Source: Pseudomonas fluorescens
GTDB lineage: Bacteria; Pseudomonadota; Gammaproteobacteria; Pseudomonadales; Pseudomonadaceae
NCBI RefSeq assembly: GCF_000802965.1
Contig: NZ_JSAK01000008.1
Location: 411,220 to 475,219 of the forward strand
Direction: 5' to 3'
DNA length: 64,000 nucleotides
Shown here: piece by piece, positions 1 through 8,923 of the stretch
How positions within the stretch are numbered: the first letter of the stretch is position 1
Layout of the letters: every line of letters begins with the position of its first letter
Made by a program: the position numbers and the translations under genes
The notes under the pieces: generated by a model
The model's database searches: none
The model's input: only the letters and a program-made list of their open reading frames with translations
Told to the model about the DNA's origin: nothing

Positions 1-1588
1 TGACCGGCGCGTTGCGCTGGCGGTACTCCACCAACCAACGGGTGTAGTCCTCCAGGTCGCCATCGAACTCTTCGACCTTGCCGTCCGCCACCAGGTAGAA
101 ATTATCGGTGGTGCTTTTGAGCAGGTGACGGTCGTGAGAGACCACCAGTACCGCGCCACTGAATTCCTGTAGGGCCATGGTCAGTGCCAGGCGCATTTCC
201 AGGTCCAGGTGGTTGGTTGGTTCGTCGAGCAGCAACAGGTTCGGCCGATCCCACGCGATCAAGGCCAACGCCAGACGCGCCTTTTCACCACCGGAGAAAT
301 TAAGCACTGGCTCGTCGATTCGCGCACCACGGAAATCGAAGCCGCCGAGGAAGTCGCGCAGGGTCTGCTCGCGCTCAGTCGGTGCCAGGCGCTGCAAGTG
401 CAGCAATGGGCTGGCCTTGGAGTCCAGAGAGTCCAATTGATGCTGGGCGAAGTAACCAACCACGGTGTTCTCGCCACGGGTCAACCGACCCGACAGTGGC
501 GACAGCTCGCCTGCGAGGTTTTTGATCAGGGTCGATTTACCGGCACCGTTCGGGCCGAGCAAACCGATCCGCGCACCCGGGGTCAGTTGCAGCTTGACCT
601 TCTCCAACACGGCTTTGTCGCCGTAACCCAGGCGAGCGTCAGACAGGTCGATCAGCGGGCTGGAGATCTTCTGCGATTCGCGGAAGACGAAATCGAACGG
701 CGAATCGACGTGGGCTGCGGTCAGCTCCTCCATGCGCTCCAGCGCCTTGATCCGGCTCTGGGCCTGGCGGGCCTTGGTGGCCTGGGCCTTGAAGCGGGCG
801 ATGTAGCTTTCCATGTGCGCACGTTGCACCTGCTGCTTCTCGTAGGCCTGCTGTTGCTGGGCCAGACGTTCGGCACGGGCGCGTTCGAAGGCGCTGTAGC
901 CACCGCGGTACAAAGTGATCTTGCGCTGATCGACGTGGGCCACATGATCGACCACGGCATCAAGGAAATCCCGGTCGTGGGAGATCAGCATCAAGGTGCC
1001 GGGATAGCTTTTAAGCCACTCCTCCAGCCAGATGATGGCGTCGAGGTCCAAGTGGTTGGTCGGTTCGTCGAGCAGCAACAGGTCCGATGGACACATCAAG
1101 GCCTGCGCCAGGTTCAGACGCATCCGCCAGCCACCGGAGAAATCGCCTACTTGCCGATCCATCTGCTCGTTGGTGAACCCAAGGCCGGCCAACAACTTGC
1201 GCGCCCGGGCGTCGGCGGTGTAACCGTCGGCGCTGTCGAGTTCCGAGTGCAGGCGGGCCTGAGCGGCACCGTCATGGGCCGCTTCGGCTGCCGCCAGGTC
1301 GCGTTGCACCTGGCGCAGGCGCAGGTCGCCATCGAGCACGTAGTCGACCGCGAGGCGCTCGAGCGTGTCGACCTCCTGGCGCATATGGGCGATACGCCAG
1401 TCGGCCGGCAGGAAGCAATCACCCGAGTCCGGGTGCAGCTCGCCCCGAAGCAAGGCGAACAAGCTCGATTTGCCGGCGCCGTTGGCACCGATGAGGCCGG
1501 CTTTCTGGCCGGCGTGCAGCGTCAGCTCGGCGTCTTCTAGCAGACGTTGCGGGCCACGCTGTAAAGTCAGGTTCTGAAGTCGAATCAT
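1..1588 (-). CDS. yheS: ABC-F family ATPase, YheS-like (partial, C-terminus beyond the window)
   Basis: Soluble twin-ATPase protein of the ABC-F group. Members act on the ribosome rather than as transporters; the exact role of YheS-type proteins is not settled. Reading from ATG at 1588, the protein begins MIRLQNLTLQRG. A first Walker A (GANGAGKSS) lies near residue 40, followed by signature SGGWRMR and Walker B LLLLDEPTNHLDLD. A charged linker, rich in Gln, Lys and Arg, leads to a second Walker A (GPNGAGKST). There is no membrane segment. About 529 residues are present; the family is about 635 long, so the end lies left of base 1. It is divergent from the next gene with a 50-base gap. Family assignment is very firm; function is inferred from the family. 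Confidence 0.95.
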   Translation of the reverse strand, partial: MIRLQNLTLQRGPQRLLEDAELTLHAGQKAGLIGANGAGKSSLFALLRGELHPDSGDCFLPADWRIAHMRQEVDTLERLAVDYVLDGDLRLRQVQRDLAAAEAAHDGAAQARLHSELDSADGYTADARARKLLAGLGFTNEQMDRQVGDFSGGWRMRLNLAQALMCPSDLLLLDEPTNHLDLDAIIWLEEWLKSYPGTLMLISHDRDFLDAVVDHVAHVDQRKITLYRGGYSAFERARAERLAQQQQAYEKQQVQRAHMESYIARFKAQATKARQAQSRIKALERMEELTAAHVDSPFDFVFRESQKISSPLIDLSDARLGYGDKAVLEKVKLQLTPGARIGLLGPNGAGKSTLIKNLAGELSPLSGRLTRGENTVVGYFAQHQLDSLDSKASPLLHLQRLAPTEREQTLRDFLGGFDFRGARIDEPVLNFSGGEKARLALALIAWDRPNLLLLDEPTNHLDLEMRLALTMALQEFSGAVLVVSHDRHLLKSTTDNFYLVADGKVEEFDGDLEDYTRWLVEYRQRNAPV

Positions 1589-1638
1589 AATGGCGGCGGA
1601 GTCTAACAGCTTCGCTCGCAACTGGCGCGAGTAGCACT

Positions 1639-2103
1639 ATGTCCTCTGACCTGTGGAGCTTTTCCCTGGCGACTTATGCCCGTCCGGGTGTTGAACAAGC
1701 CTGTCTGCAATTGCAGTCGGCGGGTGTCAACGTGTGTCTGCTGCTGTGCGCAGCTTGGTTGGGACAGCGGGGAACAGCCTGCAATGAGCAACGTTTGCGG
1801 CAACTTCGCAGTGTGGTTGATCCTTGGGACGCCGATGTCGTGCAGCCGCTGCGCGAGTTGCGCATGCAATGGAAAGCCCTCGCCACGCAGGACGCCGATC
1901 TGAATGCGCTGCGCGAACAGGTGAAGAATCTGGAATTGGAAGCCGAGCGAACTCTGTTGTTACGACTTGAGCGAATATCAGAGGGTTGGCCGCAAGATGC
2001 CGCGACCGATCTTTCAGTCTGGCTGGAAGGTGTAGCGGCGGGCGCCGTTCACCTGGACCGCGACGCGCTGCATCAGCTGCGCGTCGCGGTAACCGGCACT
2101 TAG
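1639..2103 (+). CDS. TIGR02444 family protein
   Basis: Small protein of 154 residues of a family found mainly in Pseudomonas and relatives, with no known function. It begins MSSDLWSFSLATYARPGVE and has a leucine- and cysteine-rich helical N-terminal half containing LLLCAAWLG, then charged helices. I see no signal peptide or catalytic motif. Its stop codon overlaps the stop of the convergent algP by three bases (4-base shared tail at 2100-2103). It sits 50 bases from the divergent ABC-F gene, so both promoters must lie in or next to that gap. The family name is recognised from the sequence; the function is unknown. Confidence 0.85.
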   Translation: MSSDLWSFSLATYARPGVEQACLQLQSAGVNVCLLLCAAWLGQRGTACNEQRLRQLRSVVDPWDADVVQPLRELRMQWKALATQDADLNALREQVKNLELEAERTLLLRLERISEGWPQDAATDLSVWLEGVAAGAVHLDRDALHQLRVAVTGT

Positions 2104-3305
2104 GAAGCGCTGGTTGGGGAGGTGCTGTTGCTCGACGGCGCAACTGGCGTTGGCGCAGTGGTAGCAGTCGAGGTCGTTGCTGTCGGCGCAGGAGCAGCCG
2201 ATGCAGATGGCGCTGGCGACGCTGGCTTGGCAGCAGGAGCCGGCGTCGGCTTGGCAACAGCGGCCGGTTTTTTCACGGCTGGCCTGGTTGCTGGTTTTGC
2301 AGCTGGTTTTGCAGCGGCTGGTTTTGCAGCGGCTGGTTTGGCTGCTGGTTTCGCTGCGGCAGGTTTTGCGGTAGTGGCTGGCTTGGCGGCAGCCGTCTTG
2401 GCAGCAGCAGGTTTCGCAGCAGAGGCTGGCTTGGCAGCAGCAGTTTTAGCAGCTGGTTTTGCGGCAGGTTTGGCTGCAGTTTTTGCCACTGGCTTAGCGG
2501 CTGGTTTTGCAGCTGGCTTGGCAGCAGTTTTAGCTGCGGCAGGTTTTGCGGCCGGCTTGGCAGCAGGTTTTGCAGCAGCAGTTCTAGTCGCTGGTTTTGC
2601 GGCTGGTTTGGCAGCTGCGGTTTTCGCCACGGCGGGTTTCGCAGCAGCAGTTCTTGCGGCCGGTTTGGCGGCAGCTGTTTTGGCAGCGGCTGTTTTGGCA
2701 GCAGGTTTGGCAGCAGCAGCAGTTCTGGCAGCCGGTTTTGCAGCGCTGGCCGCGACTGGTTTTCTCGCCGCAGGTTTCGCAGCAGGTTTGGCTGCGGCTT
2801 TCACCGGTGCCTTGGCGGCAGGTTTGGCGGCAGGCTTGGCCGGTGCTTTTGCAGCAGCCGGTTTGGCAGCGGCTTTCTTCGCAGGGGCCGCAGCAGGCTT
2901 GGCCGAACGCAGGGACAACGCCTTGCCGACAGCCTCCTGTACACGGCCGATGCCCTGGGCCAATTTCAGGCTTTCTTGAGCATCGCGCTTGAGTTGCAGA
3001 ATGTAGCCGCGAGTGTCCGACTGACGCTCCTTCAGGGCATCAAGCAGGTCTTCCAGATCCTTCACTCCGTCTTTGGCTTTGGCTTGTGCCTTGGCCTTGC
3101 CGGCGGCTGCGGCGTCCTGCAATTTGGTGCGGGATTTATGCAATTTTTCCTGCGCTTTTCCGCGCTGCTTTTCCAGTTTGGCGAGCAGTTTTTCAGCATC
3201 AGCCAAGGCTTCGGAACAAGCGGTTTCCAGATGCTCGAGCAAGCTGCCCGAGAGTTGTTGGAGTAAGTGCAACGGGGTATTTACAGGCTTCTTGGTGGCC
3301 GACAT
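2100..3305 (-). CDS. algP: AlgP, histone H1-like alginate regulatory protein
   Basis: Basic DNA-binding protein of 401 residues linked in P. aeruginosa to control of alginate genes. Residues 1 to about 130 form a charged, helical domain with heptad-like leucines (HLLQQLSGSLLEHLETA onwards), probably a coiled coil. From about residue 133 to 370 the chain is almost only Lys, Pro, Ala and some Thr/Val, made of KPAA, AAKPA and AAKTA units like eukaryotic histone H1 tails. The last part is Pro/Ala/Thr/Ser rich. The repeat length is prone to change between strains. It lies beside the FKBP gene and algQ, the same order as in P. aeruginosa. The regulatory role is known from that species only. Confidence 0.93.
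   Translation of the reverse strand: MSATKKPVNTPLHLLQQLSGSLLEHLETACSEALADAEKLLAKLEKQRGKAQEKLHKSRTKLQDAAAAGKAKAQAKAKDGVKDLEDLLDALKERQSDTRGYILQLKRDAQESLKLAQGIGRVQEAVGKALSLRSAKPAAAPAKKAAAKPAAAKAPAKPAAKPAAKAPVKAAAKPAAKPAARKPVAASAAKPAARTAAAAKPAAKTAAAKTAAAKPAARTAAAKPAVAKTAAAKPAAKPATRTAAAKPAAKPAAKPAAAKTAAKPAAKPAAKPVAKTAAKPAAKPAAKTAAAKPASAAKPAAAKTAAAKPATTAKPAAAKPAAKPAAAKPAAAKPAAKPATRPAVKKPAAVAKPTPAPAAKPASPAPSASAAPAPTATTSTATTAPTPVAPSSNSTSPTSAS
2150..2905 (-). repeat. Degenerate tandem codon repeats encoding the KPAA tail of algP
   Basis: The tail-coding part of algP is a run of imperfect 12-15 base units; on the plus strand they read as GCAGCTGGTTTTGCGGC-like blocks. The units are not identical, so exact tandem copies are short. 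Repeats of this sort can expand or contract by slipped pairing and commonly give length differences between strains. Confidence 0.75.
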
Positions 3306-3497
3306 GGTTTACCTCCTGGCTGACGTGGGTGCGGCTCATACTAGACCTCTGCTGTTACCGCCGCTAGGGCATCTTGACAGTATCGAAAGCGATGCGTTGC
3401 AACGAAGCGAAAATGTTCTGCGCTTGCGCAAAAGCAGTTCACCGTTGAAGGCATTCCCACTGGCATAATCGCCCGCATCTCAGGTTGGAGAGTGCCC

Positions 3498-4163
3498 ATG
3501 TCGCGCTACTTTTTTTTATCGCTGTGTGTGATTTTTTCCGCAACCCACGCTGCTGAAAAAACGCCGGAAAATGACGCACACGATCTTGCTTACAGCCTGG
3601 GCGCGAGCCTTGGTGAACGCTTGCGCCAGGAGGCTCCCGACCTGCAACTCCAAGCGCTGGTCGAAGGTTTGCAACAGGCCTATCAGGGCAAGCCACTGGC
3701 GTTGAAAGACGAGCAGATCGAACAGATTCTGAACGAGCACGAAGCCCGGATTGCGATGCAGTCTCCTGCGCCGCAAAGCGAACTGGCGCTGGAAAACGAG
3801 CAGCGCTTTCTCGCCGCGGAAAAAACCAAACCCGGCGTTCGTGAGTTGGCGGACGGAATTTTGCTGACAGAGTTGACGCCGGGTACCGGTGCCAAAGCCG
3901 GACCCAACGGCAAGGTGCAAGTGCTGTACATCGGTCGCCTGCCCGACGGTACCGTGTTCGACCAGAACAGCCAGCCGCAGTGGTTCAGTCTCGATAGCGT
4001 GATCAGCGGCTGGCGCAGTGCATTGCAGCAGATGCCGGTCGGCGCAAAATGGCGACTGGTGATTCCATCAGCCCAAGCCTATGGCGCCGAGGGCGCCGGC
4101 GACTTGATTGCACCCTTCACGCCTCTGGTCTTTGAAGTCGAATTACGCGGCGCTACAGGCTGA
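3498..4163 (+). CDS. FKBP-type peptidyl-prolyl cis-trans isomerase, exported
   Basis: Proline isomerase of the FkpA/FklB type that should assist folding in the periplasm. The ATG at 3498 is chosen because TTGGAG stands seven bases upstream; a GTG two codons earlier is less likely. Residues 1-18 (MSRYFFLSLCVIFSATHA) are a signal peptide with probable cleavage before AEK. Residues 25-110 match the helical dimerisation domain (DLAYSLGASLGERL). Residues 125-220 are the FKBP fold with VLYIGRLPDGTVFDQN, VISGWRSALQQMPVGAKW and AYGAEGAG. Total 221 residues. It lies between algP and algQ on the opposite strand and ends at a terminator. The enzyme class is clear; the natural clients are unknown. Confidence 0.92.
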   Translation: MSRYFFLSLCVIFSATHAAEKTPENDAHDLAYSLGASLGERLRQEAPDLQLQALVEGLQQAYQGKPLALKDEQIEQILNEHEARIAMQSPAPQSELALENEQRFLAAEKTKPGVRELADGILLTELTPGTGAKAGPNGKVQVLYIGRLPDGTVFDQNSQPQWFSLDSVISGWRSALQQMPVGAKWRLVIPSAQAYGAEGAGDLIAPFTPLVFEVELRGATG

Positions 4164-4176
4164 ATGGCGGAAATGA

Positions 4177-4203
4177 AAAACGGCGCGCAGAGCGCACCGT
4201 TTT
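4177..4203. terminator. Bidirectional terminator between FKBP gene and algQ
   Basis: AAAACGG at 4177-4183 pairs with CCGTTTT at 4197-4203, extended by GCGC pairs around an AGA loop with one mismatch. It lies between two convergent stop codons and can serve both strands. Confidence 0.7.
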
Positions 4204-4225
4204 CAGATTTTGCGGGACCGGAGGA

Positions 4226-4684
4226 TCAGGCCTGAACCGGATCTTCTTCCTTGTGAGCGGTGTGGAGCACTTCGATCAGGCAGTCTTCGAGCTCGAAGCG
4301 TTCATGCAACAGCCCGCCCAGCTCCTTGAACTTCTCTGCTACACACTTCCCTTCATCGCACAGGTCATTGAATGCGAGCAGCTTCTCGGTGATGACATCA
4401 ATGCGCGGATAGATGGTTTCTGCCAATTCCAGACCACGCTTGTCATTGAAAGCCTTGGCTTCACCGGTGAGCTGTTCGTAGATCTCGAAATGCCCGGCAG
4501 ACACATAGTCGACCAGCACGCCGCAAAACTCCTGCAAGGGCTTGCGGTTTTCACCCAGCGCCTCGGGTTTGGCGCCGAGAGCATCGTAAGCCCGAACCAG
4601 TTCGTGACGTTCCTGCAACCAGCGATCGATCAGCAGATGTACTCCACCCCAACGTTCCTGAGCATTCTGACAACTTTCGAGCAT
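4226..4684 (-). CDS. algQ: AlgQ / Rsd, anti-sigma-70 regulator
   Basis: Rsd/AlgQ proteins bind region 4 of the housekeeping sigma factor and shift RNA polymerase use. In P. aeruginosa AlgQ also affects alginate and siderophore genes. The protein begins [23 protein letters not shown] and is an all-helical chain of 152 residues with no signal or membrane segment. The ATG at 4684 is preferred because AAGGGAAGAGAGA precedes it; an upstream ATG at 4711 would add nine residues. Neighbours dsbB and algP match the P. aeruginosa order. Identity is secure; the target is inferred from the family. Confidence 0.95.
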   Translation of the reverse strand: MLESCQNAQERWGGVHLLIDRWLQERHELVRAYDALGAKPEALGENRKPLQEFCGVLVDYVSAGHFEIYEQLTGEAKAFNDKRGLELAETIYPRIDVITEKLLAFNDLCDEGKCVAEKFKELGGLLHERFELEDCLIEVLHTAHKEEDPVQA

Positions 4685-4860
4685 GGCGATCTCTCTTCCC
4701 TTGTGGGTCATGCTGCCCTACACCCGTCGCAATCCTGAAGTCAGGAGTCGGCCAGGCAGAGCGTCATCGAGCAACATAATTCCAATGACACGTGCGGGCC
4801 AGATTATGCCCGCACGACGGTGGCTTCAAGGTACTCAGACGATAAAGTTCATACAAGTGT

Positions 4861-5412
4861 TTAATCGCGTACCAGGGTCTGGTGCGACGACTCGCCGCTG
4901 AGCGGTCGCTGGAAGCTGATCCAGACAAGCCGCAAGAGTTGATAAACACTCAGAATCACCATCCCGACGAAGAACAGCAGACTCCACTCCGGGATGCTCA
5001 GGTCGAACAGCGTCCAGGAAATCTGTGCGCAATCGATGGTGCCCCTGAACATCTCCTGAACAACACACATCCACGGCGCACTGGCGAACAGATCCCCCAG
5101 ACTGGGCGCACAGGACGCTAGTTGGTGCACCGGATCGTTTTGCAACAGCACCTGTCGCCACGCCGTGGCAGTACCGGCCAGGCTGCTGGCCAAGCCAATC
5201 AACCAATACAAAAAAGATCCAACGCGACCGGGGCCATGTACTGATGCCACCAGGCAGATTCCTGTCAGCAGCGCCAGGCAAACCCGTTGCATCAGGCACA
5301 AGCCACATGGCTTGAGACCGACTGCATACTCCAGGTGATAGGACACGCCCAAGACCAGTGCGCCTGCAATGAAAACCGTGAAGAACAAGGAGCGTGAACA
5401 GCCCAAAGACAT
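4861..5412 (-). CDS. dsbB: Disulfide bond formation protein B (DsbB/DsbH)
   Basis: Inner-membrane quinone reductase that reoxidises DsbA. It has 183 residues with four predicted membrane helices: SLFFTVFIAGALVLGVSYHL, a second after the CGLC redox pair, a third (FLYWLIGLASSLAG) and a fourth (SLLFFVGMVILSVYQLL). The first periplasmic loop holds CGLC at about residues 36-39. The second holds a Cys pair in SCAPSL and DCAQIS with an extra Cys in MCVVQE. P. aeruginosa has two DsbB paralogues, and the one beside algQ is called DsbH; this gene is in that position. The electron partner is inferred. Confidence 0.92.
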   Translation of the reverse strand: MSLGCSRSLFFTVFIAGALVLGVSYHLEYAVGLKPCGLCLMQRVCLALLTGICLVASVHGPGRVGSFLYWLIGLASSLAGTATAWRQVLLQNDPVHQLASCAPSLGDLFASAPWMCVVQEMFRGTIDCAQISWTLFDLSIPEWSLLFFVGMVILSVYQLLRLVWISFQRPLSGESSHQTLVRD

Positions 5413-5761
5413 GGCTTTTCCGTAACAGTAAGAGACCGACAGCTACGGTAGAGGAAAGCGCGACAGCCTTTCAAGGCTGGCCGGCGGGGACAGTTCAGCA
5501 GGGGTGTAGGGAATTCCCGACAGAAGCTAGAGGATCAGGTGTAGTCCTTTGTAGGACTCTGCTGAAGACGCGTCTGGGACGGAAAATTCCGACATTGAAA
5601 TGCACATTTTTTGGGGCGGGAGATTGCCTGTGGCGAGGGAGCTTGCTCCCGCTCGACTGCGCAGCAGTCGCGAAATCAAACTTCCCTCTATCCTGAAAAA
5701 ACGGCCCAGCGGGAGCAAGCTCCCTCGCCACAGGTTATTTCGTCAGCCGTTGCTGCGCAGC
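5413..5761. other. Gap between hemY end and dsbB start
   Basis: No gene seen. The dsbB-proximal part should hold the dsbB promoter. It has two TCCGACA/CCCGACA-type motifs (about 5505-5522 and 5578-5595). The hemY-proximal part is filled by a long inverted repeat described separately. Confidence 0.6.
5627..5734. repeat. REP/BIME inverted repeat, family A
   Basis: A perfect 27-base inverted repeat: the left arm starts CCTGTGGCGAGGGAGCTTGC at 5627-5653 and its complement is at 5708-5734. The spacer is 54 bases. The same arm recurs at 19.5, 34.5, 58.4 and 61.0 kb. Confidence 0.9.
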
Positions 5762-7000
5762 TCAGGCATGAACCGGCACCGGCAGTGGCGCCGCCAGCAA
5801 GCGCTCATCCAGCAAACCAAGACCTTCCTGGAACAGTTGATTGCTGCGCTCGGTATCACCCATTTGCGCCAGCAGGCGTGCCAGTTCGGCGCACGCTTCC
5901 GGATTGCGCTGCACACGCAGGCTGCTTTCCAGGTAGTCCCGGGCCTTGCCCCACAGGCTGGTTTGCAGACACAGGCGACCCAGTGTCAGCAACAGGCTTG
6001 GATCCGCCGGATGATCCTTGAGCCAACCTTCGGCGAGTTGCAGCTGACGTGCCGGATCAGCACCGCGCACCAACCCGTAAAGACGCGCCAGGTGGCTGTC
6101 GTACTTGCGCTTGAGTGCGGTGCGCAGGACTTCTTCGGCCTCGGCTTGAGCGCCCAATTGCCGCAGTTGATCGGCATAGGCGAGAACCAGTGCCGGCTCC
6201 TGACGCTGACTCGAAGTCAGTTGCTGCCAGGCGCGATTGAGTGACTGCAAGCCGACAGTTCCGTCCGCTTCCTGATGCGCTGCCAGTGACAGGTTCTCGC
6301 CCCAGGCACGGCGCTCCAGCTCTGCCAGTTCAGCCGGTGGCAGGACCTTATCCTTGCGCAACTCTGGTAGCAGGCGAATTACCGCCGACCATTCGCCGCG
6401 CTGCTGGTGCAGGCGCTGCAATTGGCGCAGGGTCTGTGCGTTATGGGGGTGACGTTCGTGCATTGCCTGAAGAGTCGCCAGGGCGCCTTCGGTATCGCCG
6501 CGATCGGTCTGCAATTGCGCGTGGTTCAAGGCGATCGCCAACTCGGCCTGGGGCTGACGCTCCAAGGCGCGCTCCAGCAGATTGTCGCTTTGCTCGTAAT
6601 GACCTTGTTCGTTCGCGGCGCGGGCGGCACCGAGGTAATACAGCAATGGCTGATGCTCGGCTTCGGCAGCCCGAGACAAATGACGCTGCGCGCTGGCCCA
6701 ACGACCTTCCGCCAGATCCAGCTGACCGTGTTCGATTGCCACCTGCACCCGACGGCTGCGATTGCGCCGCGACCAGGGATTGACCACACCGCTGGACGTC
6801 ATCACCAATTCGATCAACGCCTTGATGCCCCAGATCACCAGCCAAAGCACGGCGATCAGCGCCAGTGTCGCCCACAGGCTCGATTCGTAGCGGAAGGACT
6901 TGTAGGCGATCAGCACGTAGCCGGCGTGCTCGGCAATCGCCAACCCCAGCGCGGCCGCGGCGGCGATGACCAGGAATACGATCACATACAGGCGTTTCAT
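5762..7000 (-). CDS. hemY: HemY, haem biosynthesis-associated membrane TPR protein
   Basis: HemY proteins accompany hemX in gamma-proteobacterial hem operons. They are membrane proteins with a TPR region; the exact role is not established, and this is not protoporphyrinogen oxidase. Residues 1-25 (MKRLYVIVFLVIAAAAALGLA) are a first membrane helix. A second is near residues 42-62 (LWATLALIAVLWLVIWGI). From about residue 95 the chain is helical TPR-like repeats (LSRAAEAEHQPLLYYLGAARA; LERALERQPQAELAIALNHA) to the end at 412. The start overlaps the hemX stop by four bases, indicating translational coupling. A REP element follows the gene. Confidence 0.92.
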   Translation of the reverse strand: MKRLYVIVFLVIAAAAALGLAIAEHAGYVLIAYKSFRYESSLWATLALIAVLWLVIWGIKALIELVMTSSGVVNPWSRRNRSRRVQVAIEHGQLDLAEGRWASAQRHLSRAAEAEHQPLLYYLGAARAANEQGHYEQSDNLLERALERQPQAELAIALNHAQLQTDRGDTEGALATLQAMHERHPHNAQTLRQLQRLHQQRGEWSAVIRLLPELRKDKVLPPAELAELERRAWGENLSLAAHQEADGTVGLQSLNRAWQQLTSSQRQEPALVLAYADQLRQLGAQAEAEEVLRTALKRKYDSHLARLYGLVRGADPARQLQLAEGWLKDHPADPSLLLTLGRLCLQTSLWGKARDYLESSLRVQRNPEACAELARLLAQMGDTERSNQLFQEGLGLLDERLLAAPLPVPVHA

Positions 7001-8139
7001 GGCGTGGCCTCCTGCGTGGTATTCGCGGCAGGTTTGGCCAGTGGCTTGATCGAGTCCTCGGCATTGACGTTACGTCGCTCCAGGTAACCCTGCACCGCAC
7101 TCAGTGTGCCGGCCAGGTCCGGGGTGACGACGGTGACGGGTTGTTTGCTCAATTCGGCCACCTGCTCGAGCATCACTTTGCTCTGCGGATTGTCCGGATT
7201 GAAATTGCCCTTGAGCACGTCCCGCGCCTCATCCAACGCTTGGGAGTAAACCGCCGCCTGCCCATTGAGCGCGGCCCATTGTGCCTGCTCCAGCGCCAAG
7301 CTAAGTGCGAGGCGCACTTGGCTCAGACTTTGTCCGGCAAGCAACGGACGAACATTTTTATCGGCATTGAAATCGATACGGATGTAACGCGAAATCTGAT
7401 CCCACCATTGCGCCCAGCGACTCGCGCCATCGCCATCGGCGGTCAGGCCGAGCAAGGATTCGCCCCGGTCCTTGTACTCGGGCGCCAGCTCGGTCAGGCC
7501 CGTCACGCGGTCTCGCAGTGCACCCAATTGCAGGAACAGACCGGTGCGATCCGGTTGCTCGGTGCTGCGCAAGGCCACCAGGGTTTTCGCCACTTGTTCG
7601 CGAGCGGCAAAGGAGCCGGGATCGTTCTGTTCACGGAGAATTTCGTCGGCACCCTGGACCAGGGCCTGGGCGCTGCTGATGTCCTGCAAGGCCGAAAGAC
7701 GCAGGCTGGCCAGACGCAGCAAGTGCTCGGCCTCGGCCAGACGCCAGTCCTTGCGGCTGGCGCCGAGGACGGTTTCCAGACGTTGACTCAGGCGTTGCTG
7801 ATCGCCCTGCAACTGCGCCACCAGGCGGCTGCGTTCTTCAATCACATCGGCAGCCGGCAGCTGGTCCAGGCGTGCGCTCAGACGCTGTTCATTGAGCTTG
7901 AGACTTTGCGCCTCATCACTCAATGCCTGCACTTGACTCAACTGCTGTTGATTAGTCGCTTGCAGGTGGCGCACCTGCCAGACTCCCCAACCACCGACGG
8001 CAACTCCGGCAGCCCCGAGCAGCAGCGCGACGATTGCCAGCCCGTTGCCTTTGCGCTGCTCTGCGGCAGGAGGTGGAGTTTCAACCGGCGCATCGAGCAC
8101 TGGCTGGACGTCATCTTTAGGCAAGGCTGTTTCGCTCAC
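6997..8139 (-). CDS. hemX: HemX, uroporphyrinogen-III C-methyltransferase-like membrane protein
   Basis: Member of the HemX family (pfam04375), 380 residues. Although often named uroporphyrinogen-III methyltransferase, it has no recognisable SAM-binding motif, so that activity is doubtful. Residues 1-32 are a cytoplasmic Pro/Glu-rich tail. Residues 33-52 (LAIVALLLGAAGVAVGGWGV) are a membrane helix. A long coiled coil follows at about residues 60-130 (Gln/Leu/Glu rich). The rest is a helical periplasmic domain containing WRLAEAEHLLRLASLRLSALQD. The C-terminus is Ala/Thr rich. It lies between hemD and hemY in one operon, 16 bases after hemD. Confidence 0.92.
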   Translation of the reverse strand: MSETALPKDDVQPVLDAPVETPPPAAEQRKGNGLAIVALLLGAAGVAVGGWGVWQVRHLQATNQQQLSQVQALSDEAQSLKLNEQRLSARLDQLPAADVIEERSRLVAQLQGDQQRLSQRLETVLGASRKDWRLAEAEHLLRLASLRLSALQDISSAQALVQGADEILREQNDPGSFAAREQVAKTLVALRSTEQPDRTGLFLQLGALRDRVTGLTELAPEYKDRGESLLGLTADGDGASRWAQWWDQISRYIRIDFNADKNVRPLLAGQSLSQVRLALSLALEQAQWAALNGQAAVYSQALDEARDVLKGNFNPDNPQSKVMLEQVAELSKQPVTVVTPDLAGTLSAVQGYLERRNVNAEDSIKPLAKPAANTTQEATP

Positions 8140-8155
8140 GTATCCATCCTTTGCA

Positions 8156-8923
8156 TTAGAGAACGGCCACGGGATGCTCCCGTAACGCCGTCAGCAAAGC
8201 CGCGGCACTGGCGCCGCGGCAATCCACAACTGTCAGGGCCCCGGCGGCACGTGCCAGCTCGGCGACCCTGGGGCTTGGTACAAACAACGGCAACTGCGCC
8301 AACTGCGGCCAGGCATCGCCGGCCAATTGATGCAGATGCTCAAAACCCTGTCCACTGCTGACCACCAGCCCGTTCAGGCGTTCCGCCCTGATGCGGTCAG
8401 GCAGCGTTGCCGGCGGGTATTGCGGCAGCTCGCGACGGTACAACTCCAGATACTCGACACTAGCACCTAGCTCGCGCAAACGCTCCGCCAGCAACTCGCG
8501 CCCGCCCTGCCCGCGCATGATCAGCACACGCGGACCCGGTCGGGCGATAGCCTCGCGCAATGCCGGGAGTTGAAGCAAGGCTTCGCTGTCATCGCCTTCC
8601 GCCGGGAAGCTTGTGTCCAGCTTGTGATCTTCGAGAATCTGCGCCGTCGCCGCACCGACGCTGAACCACTTCACACGCGGTAAGTTCGACCCCATCTGAT
8701 CGAGCAGATCGACGCCGATCCGGGCGGCCGGTTTGCTGACCACGATCACTGCGCAGTAACGATCCAGATCCCGGATCACGCCGCGCATTGTGTCAGTCGC
8801 GGGGATCGGCTCTATGTCCAAAAGCGGCAAGCTGCTGCTGAAAATCCCCTGTTCGGCCAGAACGCTGCTCAGCGCTGCCGACTCATCCGCCGGACGCGTC
8901 AGCAGCAGGCGCCAGTTCGTCAC
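8156..8923 (-). CDS. hemD: Uroporphyrinogen-III synthase
   Basis: Cytoplasmic enzyme that inverts ring D and closes hydroxymethylbilane to uroporphyrinogen III, the branch point for haem, sirohaem and B12. It has 255 residues, normal for the family. It begins [20 protein letters not shown] and shows the two-lobed HemD pattern, with [12 protein letters not shown] near residue 60 and the family motif region [17 protein letters not shown] near residue 180. The sequence is poorly conserved in this family, so position in hemC-hemD-hemX-hemY supports the call. The start overlaps the hemC stop by four bases. Confidence 0.95.
   Translation of the reverse strand: MTNWRLLLTRPADESAALSSVLAEQGIFSSSLPLLDIEPIPATDTMRGVIRDLDRYCAVIVVSKPAARIGVDLLDQMGSNLPRVKWFSVGAATAQILEDHKLDTSFPAEGDDSEALLQLPALREAIARPGPRVLIMRGQGGRELLAERLRELGASVEYLELYRRELPQYPPATLPDRIRAERLNGLVVSSGQGFEHLHQLAGDAWPQLAQLPLFVPSPRVAELARAAGALTVVDCRGASAAALLTALREHPVAVL

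Noticed and set aside
209-1540. Long plus-strand open frame of 443 residues opposite the ABC-F gene
   Set aside because: It is the antisense of a conserved ABC-F protein in GC-rich DNA; the composition is Gln/Val/Gly-rich without any motif.
2122-2979. Plus-strand 285-residue Ala/Gly/Leu-rich frame and a 426-residue Cys/Ser/Gly-rich frame opposite algP
   Set aside because: Both are translations of the algP repeat in the wrong sense; low complexity alone explains them.
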